64,000 bases of DNA from Enterobacter sp. Bisph1 (lineage in GTDB: Bacteria > Pseudomonadota > Gammaproteobacteria > Enterobacterales > Enterobacteriaceae): the NCBI RefSeq assembly GCF_000814905.1, contig NZ_JXAG01000032.1:115001-179000 (forward strand), written 5' to 3'. A model generated the notes under the pieces. The model made no database searches. It had not been told where the DNA came from and was given only the letters and a program-made list of their open reading frames with translations. Positions 9,190 to 18,327 of the stretch are shown piece by piece; positions within the stretch are counted from its first letter, which is position 1, and every line of letters begins with the position of its first letter. The position numbers and the translations under genes are program-made.

Positions 9190-11181
9190 ATGAAAGACTT
9201 GCAGGAACAGAATCTGCTGTATCGATATTTAGGCTCAACAAGCCCCTTTTGGCGCTTAACCGCCGACAGTAACGCGCTGCATTTTGCCCCCGATGAACAT
9301 GCCGACGTCAGCCAGGTGGTGGCGCTTAGTGAAGAACAAGCGGCGCAGATCCGCGAAATGACGGTGATTACTTCCAGCCTCTCAATGCATCTCTCTTTAT
9401 TTGGCGATACTATTGCCGTCCATCTGGTCGGCAGGAAAATTTCCCGTAAGGCGTGGGCGGGCAGCGCGTCAGCCTGGCACGATACTCGCGCCGTCGCGCG
9501 CGATCTGGTGCAGGGACTCTCGTTTGCAGAACAGGTTGTCTCGGAAGCGAACTCGGTGATCGTCATCCTCGATAAACACGGTAAGATTCAGCGCTTTAAT
9601 CGCCTGAGCGAAGAGTATACCGGCATGAAAGAGCAAGAGGTTATCGGGCAAAACGTATTTAAGCTGTTTATGAGCCGTAGTGAAGCCACGGCTTCAAGGC
9701 GCAATATCTCCGGTTTTTTTCTTAACGGAACCCCTTACGAAGTCGAGCGCTGGGTGAAAACCCGTAAAGGCCAGCGGCTCTTTTTGTTTCGCAATAAATT
9801 TGTCCACAGTGGCAGCGGCAAGAATGAAATTTTTCTTATTTGCTCAGGGACGGATATTACCGAAGAGCGGCGCGCACAGGAGCGGCTGCGGGTTCTTGCC
9901 AACACCGACACGGTAACCGGTTTACCCAATCGCAATGCGATCCATGAATTGATTAGCGAGGCGATTGATGCCCGCGGCGATACCCAGGTGGGAATTGTCT
10001 ACCTCGATCTCGATAATTTCAAAAAAGTGAACGATGCCTACGGCCATATGGTTGGCGACCAGCTTTTACAGGCCGTGGCGCTGGCCATTCTCAGTTGCCT
10101 TGAGGAAGGCCAGGTGCTTGCCAGACTGGGCGGTGACGAGTTTATTGTGCTGGCCACCAATACGTCACAAAGTCAGCTGGAAGCGATGTCGTCGCGCATT
10201 CTTACCCGCTTACGCCAGCCCTTTCGCATTGGATTAATTGAGATCTACAGCGGCTGTTCGCTGGGCATTTCCCTCGCGCCGCAGCACGGCAACGATCGTG
10301 AGAGCGTGATCCGCAATGCGGATACGGCAATGTACAACGCCAAAGAGAATGGCCGCGGCAAATTTTGCGTCTTCTCGCCAGAGATGAATCAACGAGTGTT
10401 TGAATATTTATGGCTCGATACCAATTTGCGCAAAGCGCTGGAAAAAGAGCAGTTGATTATCCACTATCAGCCGAAGGTCACCTGGCGCGGCGAGGTACGA
10501 AGCCTTGAGGCGCTGGTGCGCTGGCAATCGCCGGAGCGGGGTTTAATCCCGCCGCTGGATTTTATCTCCTACGCCGAAGAGTCCGGGCTGATTGTGCCGC
10601 TGGGGCGCTGGGTGATGCTGGATGTAGTACGCCAGGTGGCGAAATGGCGTGATATGGGGATTTGCGTGCGCGTGGCAGTCAATGTTTCTGCGCGGCAACT
10701 GGTTGATCAAACTATTTTTAGTGATTTGAAGCAGGCGCTCCAGGATCTCAACTTTGAATATTGCCCCATCGATGTGGAATTAACGGAGAGCTGCCTGATT
10801 GAAAACGAAACGCTGGCATTGTCGGTAATTAACCAGTTCAGTGAATTGGGCGCACAGGTGCACCTGGATGATTTCGGCACGGGCTACTCTTCCCTCTCGC
10901 AGCTTGCACGCTTTCCCCTTGATGCCATTAAACTCGACCAGTCTTTTGTGCGTGAAGTGCATAAACAACCGGTGTCCCAATCGCTGGTACGGGCGATTGT
11001 CGCCGTGGCGCAGGCGCTCAATTTGCAGGTGATTGCCGAAGGTGTGGAGAATGTTAAAGAAGACGCCTTTCTAACGAAGAATGGCGTCAACGAACGGCAG
11101 GGTTTCCTCTTTGCTAAACCGATGCCCGCTGCCGTATTCGAGCGCTGGTTTAAACGTTATCAGGCACGAAAAGCGCGTTAG
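9190..11181 (+). CDS. pdeR: PAS-GGDEF-EAL c-di-GMP enzyme, PdeR/RpfR type
   Basis: Encodes 663 residues, orthologous to E. coli PdeR (YciR, Gmr; about 661) and to RpfR of Cronobacter and Burkholderia. Residues 1-95 match the place of the RpfF-interaction domain of RpfR. A PAS domain lies at about 115-235 ([20 protein letters not shown]). GGDEF is intact at 314-318, but the inhibitory I-site RxxD is replaced by EEGQ. EAL at 440-442 is intact, as are [20 protein letters not shown] and EGVE, so phosphodiesterase activity is expected. In RpfR the PAS domain binds the fatty acid BDSF and shifts c-di-GMP turnover. The facing neighbour is an rpfF-type gene with a 4-base overlap at the stops, so rpfR would be an equally good name. 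Confidence 0.95.
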   Translation: MKDLQEQNLLYRYLGSTSPFWRLTADSNALHFAPDEHADVSQVVALSEEQAAQIREMTVITSSLSMHLSLFGDTIAVHLVGRKISRKAWAGSASAWHDTRAVARDLVQGLSFAEQVVSEANSVIVILDKHGKIQRFNRLSEEYTGMKEQEVIGQNVFKLFMSRSEATASRRNISGFFLNGTPYEVERWVKTRKGQRLFLFRNKFVHSGSGKNEIFLICSGTDITEERRAQERLRVLANTDTVTGLPNRNAIHELISEAIDARGDTQVGIVYLDLDNFKKVNDAYGHMVGDQLLQAVALAILSCLEEGQVLARLGGDEFIVLATNTSQSQLEAMSSRILTRLRQPFRIGLIEIYSGCSLGISLAPQHGNDRESVIRNADTAMYNAKENGRGKFCVFSPEMNQRVFEYLWLDTNLRKALEKEQLIIHYQPKVTWRGEVRSLEALVRWQSPERGLIPPLDFISYAEESGLIVPLGRWVMLDVVRQVAKWRDMGICVRVAVNVSARQLVDQTIFSDLKQALQDLNFEYCPIDVELTESCLIENETLALSVINQFSELGAQVHLDDFGTGYSSLSQLARFPLDAIKLDQSFVREVHKQPVSQSLVRAIVAVAQALNLQVIAEGVENVKEDAFLTKNGVNERQGFLFAKPMPAAVFERWFKRYQARKAR

Positions 11182-12044
11182 CCCGCTTTCAGGGCAACCG
11201 CCGTGTGTCGATTCTGCAGAAGGACCAACCGCTCCATATAGGCGATATCTTTCTGCTCTAAACAGAAGGCTGCTTCGACCCAATCTTCCGTGATGTCCAT
11301 CAATTCACTGCGCGGCAGCTGTAACACCCGTTGCCGGGCGCGCAGCATAGCACGAACGCCGTTAAGCCGGGGCTGAAGCGTATCGATAAAGGTACGCGTC
11401 GCAAGGAATCCCTGTGCGGATTCGAACGTGAGATCCATAAGCCCTTGCTGCTCATACCATTCTGCCGTGTGCGATTCCCCTTTATAGATAAGATCCTCCG
11501 CCAGCTTCATCCCCGCCCGTCGCGCTACCAACGAATAACCGCCCATTCCGGGAAACAGGTTAAAGGCGATTTCCGGAAAGCCGAGCCGCGCGTCGCGCTG
11601 CGCCAGTACGAAATGGTGCGCCAGCGCGGCTTCAAAACCGCCGCCAAGCGCGCTTCCTTCGACCATCGCCAGCGAGATAGCACCGGTATCAAAGCCTCTC
11701 GACGCGGCGTGAACGCAGTCCACGCAGGCGCGGGCATAAGCGCGTAAGGCTTCACGTCGACCGTTCTTGATACAATCTACGAAAAAATGCAGATCGCCGC
11801 CGGTATTGAACATGCCGGGTACCAGGGAACCGGTAACCCAGAAATCCACCGCAAATCCCATTTGTCTGACAAGCCATGACATATTCATGATCTCCTCGAT
11901 CAGCGCGTGGTTGAAGCACGGTCTGGGCCTTGCGCGCAGCATCATCCATACGGTACGTCGTTCCTCTTCGTAATAACCGCAAAGTTGCGTAAAGCGCTGG
12001 TCATCGGTAAAGAGTTTGCAGGTGGTCTGGTTGATAACTGTCAT
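11178..12044 (-). CDS. rpfF: RpfF-type DSF/BDSF synthase (crotonase family)
   Basis: Encodes 288 residues from the ATG at 12042-12044, which has GGAGG eight bases upstream; a GTG at 12057-12059 overlaps that site and is less likely. The crotonase core has an oxyanion-hole region [12 protein letters not shown] and [14 protein letters not shown]. The two catalytic glutamates fall at 138 and 158, twenty residues apart, as in Xanthomonas RpfF (141 and 161); ordinary enoyl-CoA hydratases share this pair. Length, the N-terminal extension and the position facing an RpfR-type gene point to the synthase of cis-2-unsaturated fatty-acid signals made from acyl-ACP. K-12 has no gene here. It could be another crotonase, but the context makes RpfF the best call. 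Confidence 0.87.
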   Translation of the reverse strand: MTVINQTTCKLFTDDQRFTQLCGYYEEERRTVWMMLRARPRPCFNHALIEEIMNMSWLVRQMGFAVDFWVTGSLVPGMFNTGGDLHFFVDCIKNGRREALRAYARACVDCVHAASRGFDTGAISLAMVEGSALGGGFEAALAHHFVLAQRDARLGFPEIAFNLFPGMGGYSLVARRAGMKLAEDLIYKGESHTAEWYEQQGLMDLTFESAQGFLATRTFIDTLQPRLNGVRAMLRARQRVLQLPRSELMDITEDWVEAAFCLEQKDIAYMERLVLLQNRHTAVALKAG

Positions 12045-12237
12045 CGTTCTATCCTCCACGAATTAAAGCGCATAGCGCGCACAGCAAGCCTAATCCACCA
12101 GCGAAGCCGCCCTTGCGTGAGGTTATGAATATATAATTGCGGGATAGACGTTTTTGAGATTTGTTTTTTTTCCTTCTCTTTTTAAACTCTTTTCTGCATC
12201 ATTGAATTTATTCGTTTTTCGACTTAAAGGTGAAGAT

Positions 12238-12420
12238 ATGGCAGACATCGACGTGAAACACCTTGCCGGCAGGATTGATACCGTTCTCGATATTCTGGTC
12301 GCGGGGGATTATCAATCCGCCATTCGAAACCTGGAAATTTTGAAGGCGGAATTATTGAAGATCGACAATAACGATAAAATGTCCTCTTCAGGTGCGCCCA
12401 AAACGCCCTGGGAAATTTAA
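12238..12420 (+). CDS. yciZ: YciZ, small protein of the UPF0509 family
   Basis: Encodes 60 residues. The ATG at 12238 follows AAGGTGAAGAT, a good ribosome binding site; an upstream in-frame start at 12154 would add a low-complexity stretch and is rejected. The conserved core is [18 protein letters not shown] then [10 protein letters not shown], and the protein ends in PWEI as in E. coli YciZ (57 residues). It is predicted to be soluble, mostly helical and cytosolic. Function unknown. It lies just before yciT in the same direction, as in K-12. Confidence 0.88.
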   Translation: MADIDVKHLAGRIDTVLDILVAGDYQSAIRNLEILKAELLKIDNNDKMSSSGAPKTPWEI

Positions 12421-12513
12421 ACGCGCTTATTTTCGCTAACACGCAGCAGCAAGGAACGTGACGCGCGCGCTGGCAATACCCGCACCCCAAACCATTATTA
12501 GAAATTTGTGGCT

Positions 12514-13272
12514 ATGAATTCCCGACAACAATTTATTTTGCAGACGGTCATCGACAAGGGCCAAATGAGTGTTACCGATCTTGCCCGCTTGACCGGGGTG
12601 TCTGAAGTGACGATTCGCCAGGATCTGAATACCCTGGAAAAACAGAGCTATCTGCGACGCACTCACGGTTTCGCTGTACCTCTTGATACCGATGACGTCG
12701 AAACGCGCATGATGAATAACTACAGCGTGAAGCGTAATTTAGCCGATTTTGCCGCCTCACTGGTGAGCGCTGGCGAGACGGTGTTTATCGAAAATGGCAG
12801 CAGCAACGCCCTGCTCGCCCGCAAACTGGGTGAACAGCGGGATATCACGATTATTACCGTCAGTAGCTATATTGCTCATCTGCTCAAAGATGCCTTATGT
12901 GAAGTGATCCTGCTCGGCGGTATTTATCAGAAAAAAAGCGAAAGCATGGTCGGCCCGCTGACCCGCCAGTACATTTCGCAGGTGCATTTCAGCAAAGCGT
13001 TTATCGGTATTGATGGCTGGCAGCCGGAAACGGGCTTCACCGGGCGCGATATGATGCGTACCGATGTGGTTAACGCCGTGCTTGAGAAAGGCAGCGAAGC
13101 GATTGTGCTTACCGATAGCTCTAAATTCGGCATCGTGCATCCTTACATGCTTGGCCCCGATGAGCGCTTTCAGCGGGTGATCACCGACGCGGCCCTCAAA
13201 CCCGAAGCCCATCTTCAGCTGCAACAGAAAGGGCTGATTGTCGATATCGTCGAAACAAGCATCGTGCGCTGA
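12514..13272 (+). CDS. yciT: YciT, DeoR-family transcriptional regulator
   Basis: Encodes 252 residues from the ATG at 12514; a GTG two codons upstream is possible. The N-terminal winged helix-turn-helix ([20 protein letters not shown], about residues 18-37) is followed by the DeoR sensor domain with the ISOCOT-like fold ([56 protein letters not shown]). Such repressors bind phosphorylated sugars; the ligand of YciT is not known, although it has been linked to osmotic responses. The target may include neighbouring genes, but no operator can be assigned from sequence alone. A short hairpin (GCCCG/CGGGC, about 13281-13296) follows the stop. Confidence 0.93.
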   Translation: MNSRQQFILQTVIDKGQMSVTDLARLTGVSEVTIRQDLNTLEKQSYLRRTHGFAVPLDTDDVETRMMNNYSVKRNLADFAASLVSAGETVFIENGSSNALLARKLGEQRDITIITVSSYIAHLLKDALCEVILLGGIYQKKSESMVGPLTRQYISQVHFSKAFIGIDGWQPETGFTGRDMMRTDVVNAVLEKGSEAIVLTDSSKFGIVHPYMLGPDERFQRVITDAALKPEAHLQLQQKGLIVDIVETSIVR

Positions 13273-13311
13273 TCCTGCTGGCCCGTTAATGCGGGCTATC
13301 TTACTCATTTC

Positions 13312-13325
13312 TGAGAGTATTCCGA
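13312..13325 (+). promoter_or_regulatory. Candidate RcsB box upstream of osmB
   Basis: TGAGAGTATTCCGA agrees at 11 of 14 positions with the RcsB box TAAGAATATTCCTA as I remember it. osmB is a known member of the Rcs phosphorelay regulon, and its distal promoter P1 is RcsB-dependent in E. coli. The site lies 201 bases before the start codon, with TATTTA 18 bases downstream as a possible -10. Confidence 0.6.
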
Positions 13326-13476
13326 CGCTTCGATTAAGACTATTTACCTGTCTTGTTAGTCCCCTGCGCGTAAAATTATTAACAGCGATATAACAGGAAG
13401 AAACTATCACCCCCGTGATTGAATGGCGCCTGCGCAGCAAGGTTACACGGAAAACCTTTAGGTACGCTCACAGGCA

Positions 13477-13484
13477 CTATACTT
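13477..13484 (+). promoter_or_regulatory. Candidate sigma-S -10 element of osmB
   Basis: CTATACTT matches the extended -10 CTATACT favoured by RpoS. It lies 42 bases before the osmB start, and osmB P2 is RpoS-dependent and osmotically induced in E. coli. No strong -35 is seen, which is usual for such promoters. Confidence 0.6.
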
Positions 13485-13526
13485 GAAGGGACATTTTTTT
13501 CGTGAATCGATTATTCAGGAGAAAGT

Positions 13527-13748
13527 ATGATGATGTTAACAAGTAAAAAAATGGCCGCAGCAGTGCTGGCAGTTACCCTCGCAATGTCTCTGAGTGCTTG
13601 TGGTCACTGGTCTAAACGCGATCGTAATACCGCTATTGGTGCGGGTGCGGGCGCGCTTGGCGGTGCTGTACTGACTGATGGAAGCACGCTGGGTACGTTG
13701 GGCGGTGCAGCTGTTGGCGGTATCGTTGGCCATCAGGTTGGTAAGTAA
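13527..13748 (+). CDS. osmB: OsmB, osmotically inducible lipoprotein
   Basis: Encodes 73 residues. A lipoprotein signal peptide ends in the lipobox LSAC with the lipidated Cys at residue 25. The mature part has a glycine-zipper stretch (AIGAGAGALGGAV, then LGTLGGAAVGGIVGHQVG) of the kind that packs into membranes. It is expected in the outer membrane and is a stress marker of stationary phase and osmotic upshift. AGGAG precedes the start. The two regulatory elements upstream fit control by RcsB and RpoS. Confidence 0.95.
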   Translation: MMMLTSKKMAAAVLAVTLAMSLSACGHWSKRDRNTAIGAGAGALGGAVLTDGSTLGTLGGAAVGGIVGHQVGK

Positions 13749-13816
13749 TTAGTCAAACGGCGATAATAATAAAATATACTTTCTTTTCAGGTCTACGTTT
13801 CACAGATTCGCTAATA

Positions 13817-13840
13817 AGGCCGCAGTAATAACTGCGGCCT
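13817..13840. terminator. Bidirectional terminator between osmB and yciH
   Basis: AGGCCGCAGT (13817-13826) pairs perfectly with ACTGCGGCCT (13831-13840) around AATA, then TTTCTGTTT follows on the plus strand. On the minus strand it follows the yciH stop with a weaker T-rich tail, so it may serve both convergent genes. Confidence 0.85.
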
Positions 13841-13854
13841 TTCTGTTTATCGAC

Positions 13855-14181
13855 TCAACCACCCGCCAGTTTTACTTTCATGCCTTTAGCTTCCAGCAAG
13901 GATTTGAGTAAATCACGCTTATCGCCCTGGATTTCAATCACGCCCTCTTTTACTGAACCGCCGCAGCCACATTTTTTCTTCAATTCGGCGGCCAGTTTTA
14001 CCAGCGTTTCGTCATCCGCATCGATACCGGTAATCAGGCACACGCCTTTGCCTTTACGGCCGCTGGTCTGGCGCTGAATGCGCACAATACCGTCACCCGT
14101 CGGGCGGGCGATCTGCTCTTTTGGTTGCTCAATGCGTCCGCTGTCCGTCGAATAAACCAGACGGCTGTTATCGTCTTTCAT
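13855..14181 (-). CDS. yciH: YciH, SUI1/eIF1-like protein
   Basis: Encodes 108 residues, the E. coli length. The SUI1 domain covers about residues 30-105 (VRIQRQTSGRKGKGVCLITG, CGCGGSVKEGVIEIQGDKR). It is a bacterial homologue of translation initiation factor eIF1; reports link it to start-site fidelity and to translation under stress, but its role is not essential. The ATG overlaps the pyrF stop by one base (TAATG), so it is co-translated with pyrF. Confidence 0.95.
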   Translation of the reverse strand: MKDDNSRLVYSTDSGRIEQPKEQIARPTGDGIVRIQRQTSGRKGKGVCLITGIDADDETLVKLAAELKKKCGCGGSVKEGVIEIQGDKRDLLKSLLEAKGMKVKLAGG

Positions 14182-14918
14182 TACGCCTCCATGCCTAAGG
14201 ATGCATTGATTGCTTTCAGGGTTTGCGCAGGGTCAGCAGATTGCGTCACGGGACGGCCGATCACCATATAGTCTACCCCGGCGGCAAGCGCCTGCTCTGG
14301 CGTCATAATGCGGCGCTGATCGCCGGCTTCGCTGCCTGCCGGACGAATCCCCGGCGTCACCAGTTTAAATTCTTTTCCGAGTGCGGTTTTAAAGCGTACC
14401 GCTTCTTGCGCGGAGCACACAACGCCATCAAGGCCACATTGTTGCGTCAGACGCGCCAGCCGCTCTGCATGCTCCGCAGGCGGGATGGTGATACCGAGAT
14501 CCTGCAAATCACTCCCTTCCATGCTGGTCAGCACGGTGACCGCAATCAGCAACGGCGCATCGTTGCCAAAGGTGGCCAGCGCCTCTTTCGCCGCAGTCAT
14601 CATACGCGCACCGCCGGAAGCGTGGATATTCACCATCCATACGCCTAAATCCGCTGCCGCTTTTACCGCGTGCGCGGTGGTATTGGGAATGTCATGGAAT
14701 TTTAGATCAAGGAAAATATCGAAGCCCCGCTGCTGCAAATCGCGCACCAGTTGCGGTCCAAATAGGGTAAACATCTCTTTGCCGATTTTCAGACGGCAAT
14801 CACGAGGATCGATGCGGTCGACAAAGGCCAGAGCTTTGTCGCGATTATCATAATCAAGAGCCACAACAATCGGGGAAGCAGTAACGGTGCGGGAAGTCGA
14901 TAAACCAGTAGACGTCAT
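14181..14918 (-). CDS. pyrF: Orotidine-5'-phosphate decarboxylase
   Basis: Encodes 245 residues, as in E. coli. It converts OMP to UMP, the last step of de novo pyrimidine synthesis, in the cytosol. The TIM-barrel shows the catalytic Lys/Asp array in [22 protein letters not shown], and the phosphate-gripping loops TPGIRP and VIGRPVT. The start codon follows a run with GAAGGTCTGATC upstream. It forms a two-gene unit with yciH. The 186 bases up to lapB hold the promoter; I see no PyrR-like attenuator. Confidence 0.98.
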   Translation of the reverse strand: MTSTGLSTSRTVTASPIVVALDYDNRDKALAFVDRIDPRDCRLKIGKEMFTLFGPQLVRDLQQRGFDIFLDLKFHDIPNTTAHAVKAAADLGVWMVNIHASGGARMMTAAKEALATFGNDAPLLIAVTVLTSMEGSDLQDLGITIPPAEHAERLARLTQQCGLDGVVCSAQEAVRFKTALGKEFKLVTPGIRPAGSEAGDQRRIMTPEQALAAGVDYMVIGRPVTQSADPAQTLKAINASLGMEA

Positions 14919-15104
14919 GATCAGACCTTCTGAAATGAGGGCACCCGCTCAGGCGCGAAAAGAATAAACGGCGAGCATTCTACCCGTGCAGGCGCGGAAA
15001 TAACAGGCTCCATTTTGCCCTGCCCGACACAAGCTGGCAGAGGAGTGGCTATGATTTTAAATTCTTTATTAGTATGTTGTAACTAATGTATCGGTTTTTA
15101 AAAA

Positions 15105-16274
15105 TTACTGTCCATCGAGGCCGCGAATCGGTTTAACCGTCGACCAGGCACGACAGGAAGGACAGTGCCAGTACATGGTAAAAGCGGTGAAACCACACTT
15201 ATGGCAGCGATAACGGGGTTTGCTGCGAACCTGTTCGCCCACCATTTCACGCAGCACCATCAGGCTCTCTTTGGCACGCCCCTCTTCGGCTTCGTTGAGG
15301 TGGTAATCCATCAGCTTATGGAAAACCCGCATGGTGGGATGCCGCTGCAGCTGGCGCGTAACATAGTTTTGCGCAGCGTCCGCCCCTTCGCGGCGCTCAA
15401 TGATCTCCGCCAGCATCAATTCAGCGGTCGCACCGGTATTTTCCTCAACGCAACGCTGGAGAAAAGCGGCCCACTCATCATTTTTACCCAGCTGCAGATA
15501 GCAGCTTTGCAGCATCTCCAGGGTTTCACTGACCAGCTCTTTATCCTGATCGATAACGCGCAGCAGATTCTCGACCGCTTTGGCGTAATCGCCGCTCGCC
15601 ATAAAGACTCGGCCCATCATGATAGAGACGCGCGCGCTGTCTCGATCGGCAGCGGCACCCTTTTTCAGTAGCGCTATCGCTCGATCCATATCTTCATTGC
15701 CCATCTGCTGCAGGGCCAGCTCGCAGTAAAAATGCGCGATTTCGCCACGCTGTTTATCTTTACCCAGCTTTACAAGCCGTTCGGCGACATCAATGGCTTT
15801 CTGCCATTCGCTGGTGGCCTGATAAATCTGCAGCAGCTGCTGGAGAGCACTGATGCGAAAGTCGGTTTCATCGACCAGTTGATTGAACATATCTTCCGCG
15901 CGGTCGTACATACCGGCCGCCATATAATCGCGGCCAAGCTGCTGAACCGCCAGCAGACGCTGGTCATAGGAGAGAGAAGCGCTCTCCATCAGCGTTTGAT
16001 GGATGCGTATGGCACGGTCAACTTCGCCGCGAGAGCGGAAAAGATTACCCAGAGTGAGATGCGCTTCAACGGTGCCGGTGTCCTCTTTTAACATATCGAG
16101 GAACAGATCCACCGCCTTGTCTTGCTGATTGCTCAGTAAAAGGTTAACCCCGGCGACGTATTCACGTGACAGCCGGTTAGCCTCGTCCTGTTTGGTCTGT
16201 TGAGCGTTTCTGCGCCCCATATACCAGCCGTAGGCAGCCGCGACAGGTAACAACAGAAACAACAACTCCAGCAT
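15105..16274 (-). CDS. lapB: LapB (YciM), LPS assembly regulator
   Basis: Encodes 389 residues, the E. coli length. An N-terminal membrane anchor (LELLFLLLPVAAAYGWYMG) is followed by about nine tetratricopeptide repeats (residues 30-350) and a C-terminal rubredoxin-type metal site, CHKCG at about 354 and CPSC about 15 residues later. LapB sits on the cytoplasmic face of the inner membrane and directs FtsH to degrade LpxC, balancing LPS with phospholipid synthesis. All four metal cysteines are present. Its ATG lies six bases after the lapA stop, so the two form an operon. Confidence 0.97.
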   Translation of the reverse strand: MLELLFLLLPVAAAYGWYMGRRNAQQTKQDEANRLSREYVAGVNLLLSNQQDKAVDLFLDMLKEDTGTVEAHLTLGNLFRSRGEVDRAIRIHQTLMESASLSYDQRLLAVQQLGRDYMAAGMYDRAEDMFNQLVDETDFRISALQQLLQIYQATSEWQKAIDVAERLVKLGKDKQRGEIAHFYCELALQQMGNEDMDRAIALLKKGAAADRDSARVSIMMGRVFMASGDYAKAVENLLRVIDQDKELVSETLEMLQSCYLQLGKNDEWAAFLQRCVEENTGATAELMLAEIIERREGADAAQNYVTRQLQRHPTMRVFHKLMDYHLNEAEEGRAKESLMVLREMVGEQVRSKPRYRCHKCGFTAFTMYWHCPSCRAWSTVKPIRGLDGQ

Positions 16275-16280
16275 AGAATA

Positions 16281-16589
16281 TTATTCCTTCACTGCCGTAG
16301 AGCCGGTGGTAGCCGTAACAGTGGTGGCAGGAGTGAGCTGGTGCTCAAGACGTTTGATTTTACGTTCAGCGCGCGCCAGAGAGACGCGAACGCGAAGCCA
16401 GAAAAGCCCGCAAATCAGCCAGCCAATAACAAAACCAGCGGCGAAGAGCACGGCCAGCAGCGTTGAGATGCGGTATTCACCCTGAGCAAGCAGATAGTTG
16501 AACGTCACTTGCTGATCGTTTTGCGCGCCAAGCGTAATAGAAACGACAAAAATCGCTAACACCAGTAAGAAAATGAGTAGATATTTCAC
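16281..16589 (-). CDS. lapA: LapA (YciS), inner-membrane LPS assembly protein
   Basis: Encodes 102 residues with two hydrophobic segments (LLIFLLVLAIFVVSITLG and LLAVLFAAGFVIGWLICGLF) and a basic cytoplasmic tail forming a short coiled coil (RAERKIKRLEHQL), the DUF1049 pattern. It works with LapB at the inner membrane in LPS control. It is the promoter-proximal gene of lapAB; the intergenic stretch 16590-16730 holds the promoter. In E. coli this operon also has a heat-shock promoter, which I cannot confirm here. Confidence 0.95.
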   Translation of the reverse strand: MKYLLIFLLVLAIFVVSITLGAQNDQQVTFNYLLAQGEYRISTLLAVLFAAGFVIGWLICGLFWLRVRVSLARAERKIKRLEHQLTPATTVTATTGSTAVKE

Positions 16590-16730
16590 ATTACGTCCCG
16601 TTATGTGCTGCCGAGCGATTAATTAATAGGCAACGAACTGCAGTCAGCCTTATAAACTACCATTTTAGCGCCCGGCATGAAATGGCAAGGCGCGATGTTA
16701 TGTTCTGATTTGCGGACAAAATACCGAAAA

Positions 16731-17495
16731 TCAACCCTCCTCGTCGCGAGCGACGATTTCAGGTACTTCTTCCGTCGGTGGCGTTAACGGCCCACAAATG
16801 CGCTGGGCAAGCCAGGTGGCAACGGTGACCAGCAGCCAGGAAATCAGCGTTGCCACCACCAAATCCCGCGGCCAGTGCATGCCCAACAGCAGACGACTGA
16901 CCATTACGCCTGTCGCCCACACCAGTAGAATGGCAATGGTCCATGTGCGCCTGCGCGGCCACAGTAGCCCAACGGCCAGGAGAGCCCAACTGGCGGCAAA
17001 CATTGTATGGCCAGAAGGAAACGCAAATCCGGTCTCTTTTTGCCAATGGTGACGCAGGAAGCCGGGGATATCATGCTGGTTCGCCAGTTGGCTTTTCACC
17101 AGATCGCTGCGCGCTTTGCGTTTTAAAGTGTAGAACTCATCAGGCTGGATATGGTGCGTTTTTTCCAGCCACAAAACGAAAGGCCGCGGCTCTTGTACCC
17201 GCTCTTTGACGAAGGACTTTACGCCCTGCCCGGCCACGATAGCGCAACCGAGAATCACAAACAGCATCAGCGCAGCTTTAAGACGAAACCGCAGGCACCA
17301 AAGGAACCATGCGCAAAGCACCACATGGGTGATAATTCCCCAGGGCTGAGTGACCGTTTCCGTCATCCAGTACATAACACGCAGCCACCAGCGCGTTTGT
17401 CCTGGTTCCCAGCTCCAGCCGGAAAACCATATTATTAACGGCATTATCAATAAAATAGCCGCACCCGCTGTGGTTCTTTTGGCAATTAAAAGCAT
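16731..17495 (-). CDS. pgpB: Phosphatidylglycerophosphatase B
   Basis: Encodes 254 residues, as in E. coli. It is a PAP2-family integral membrane phosphatase with six membrane segments. The three active-site motifs are all present: KERVQEPRP (C1), PSGHTMFAASW (C2) and SRLLLGMHWPRD (C3) with the catalytic His residues. It removes phosphate from phosphatidylglycerophosphate and from undecaprenyl pyrophosphate, so it serves both phospholipid and cell-wall carrier recycling, with the active site on the periplasmic side. It is divergent from ribA. Confidence 0.97.
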   Translation of the reverse strand: MLLIAKRTTAGAAILLIMPLIIWFSGWSWEPGQTRWWLRVMYWMTETVTQPWGIITHVVLCAWFLWCLRFRLKAALMLFVILGCAIVAGQGVKSFVKERVQEPRPFVLWLEKTHHIQPDEFYTLKRKARSDLVKSQLANQHDIPGFLRHHWQKETGFAFPSGHTMFAASWALLAVGLLWPRRRTWTIAILLVWATGVMVSRLLLGMHWPRDLVVATLISWLLVTVATWLAQRICGPLTPPTEEVPEIVARDEEG

Positions 17496-17691
17496 CTTTC
17501 CTCCTTGATAGTAAGCGTCTCAATATAACCGAAAATCAAATTTTGCGCAGAAAGCTGCGGATTTGTGCTTTTAAACCGCAATGGGCCGGTCGGCAGTAGG
17601 CGATGCTTGATGCATTGTGGCAAAATGAATGTATACAGAAGGCCAACAGGCTGACGGTGCGCACAGCACTAGCAAAAATTCGGAGATTCAC

Positions 17692-18279
17692 ATGCAATTG
17701 AAACGTGTGGCAGAAGCCAAACTGCCAACCCCATGGGGCGACTTCCTCATGGTGGGCTTTGAAGAACTGGCAACCGGGCAGGATCATGTCGCCCTTGTTT
17801 TTGGTGATATTTCCGGGCAATTGCCCGTGCTCGCACGTGTGCATTCCGAGTGTCTGACCGGCGACGCGCTGTTCAGCTTACGCTGTGACTGCGGCTTCCA
17901 GCTTGAAGCAGCGTTGAATCATATTGCAGAAGAAGGCCGTGGCGTGGTGATTTATCACCGTCAGGAAGGGCGCAATATCGGCTTACTGAATAAAATCCGC
18001 GCTTACGCTTTACAGGATCAGGGTTACGATACCGTCGAGGCGAACCATCAGCTGGGTTTTGCCGCCGATGAACGCGACTTTACGCTCTGTGCGGATATGT
18101 TTAAATTGCTGGCGGTCGACGAAGTGCGCCTGTTGACCAATAATCCTAAAAAAGTCGAGATCCTCACCGAAGCGGGGATCAACATTGTCGAGCGCGTACC
18201 GCTGATTGTTGGCCGTAACCCGAAAAACGAGCACTATCTGGATACCAAAGCCGAAAAAATGGGGCACCTGCTGAAATAG
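17692..18279 (+). CDS. ribA: GTP cyclohydrolase II
   Basis: Encodes 195 residues starting [10 protein letters not shown], with CGGAGAT just upstream; the frame is open further up to an ATG at 17629 but that extension is not conserved. It opens GTP to the first pyrimidine intermediate of riboflavin synthesis. The zinc ligands Cys54, Cys65 and Cys67 ([20 protein letters not shown]) are at the same numbers as in E. coli. The catalytic arm [11 protein letters not shown] and the [10 protein letters not shown] nucleotide-binding region are intact. It is a stand-alone RibA without a RibB fusion. Confidence 0.98.
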   Translation: MQLKRVAEAKLPTPWGDFLMVGFEELATGQDHVALVFGDISGQLPVLARVHSECLTGDALFSLRCDCGFQLEAALNHIAEEGRGVVIYHRQEGRNIGLLNKIRAYALQDQGYDTVEANHQLGFAADERDFTLCADMFKLLAVDEVRLLTNNPKKVEILTEAGINIVERVPLIVGRNPKNEHYLDTKAEKMGHLLK

Positions 18280-18302
18280 CACGCGCCCCGCTGACGTTGA
18301 AC

Positions 18303-18327
18303 AGGCCTGCCACTGCAGGCCTTTTTT
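18303..18327. terminator. Terminator between ribA and acnA
   Basis: AGGCCTGC (18303-18310) pairs with GCAGGCCT (18315-18322) around CACT, then six T. It terminates ribA; its tail touches the acnA stop codon on the other strand. Confidence 0.88.

Noticed and set aside
15165..15671. A 168-codon frame opposite lapB
   Set aside because: It is antisense to a TPR gene and has no sensible start or motif.
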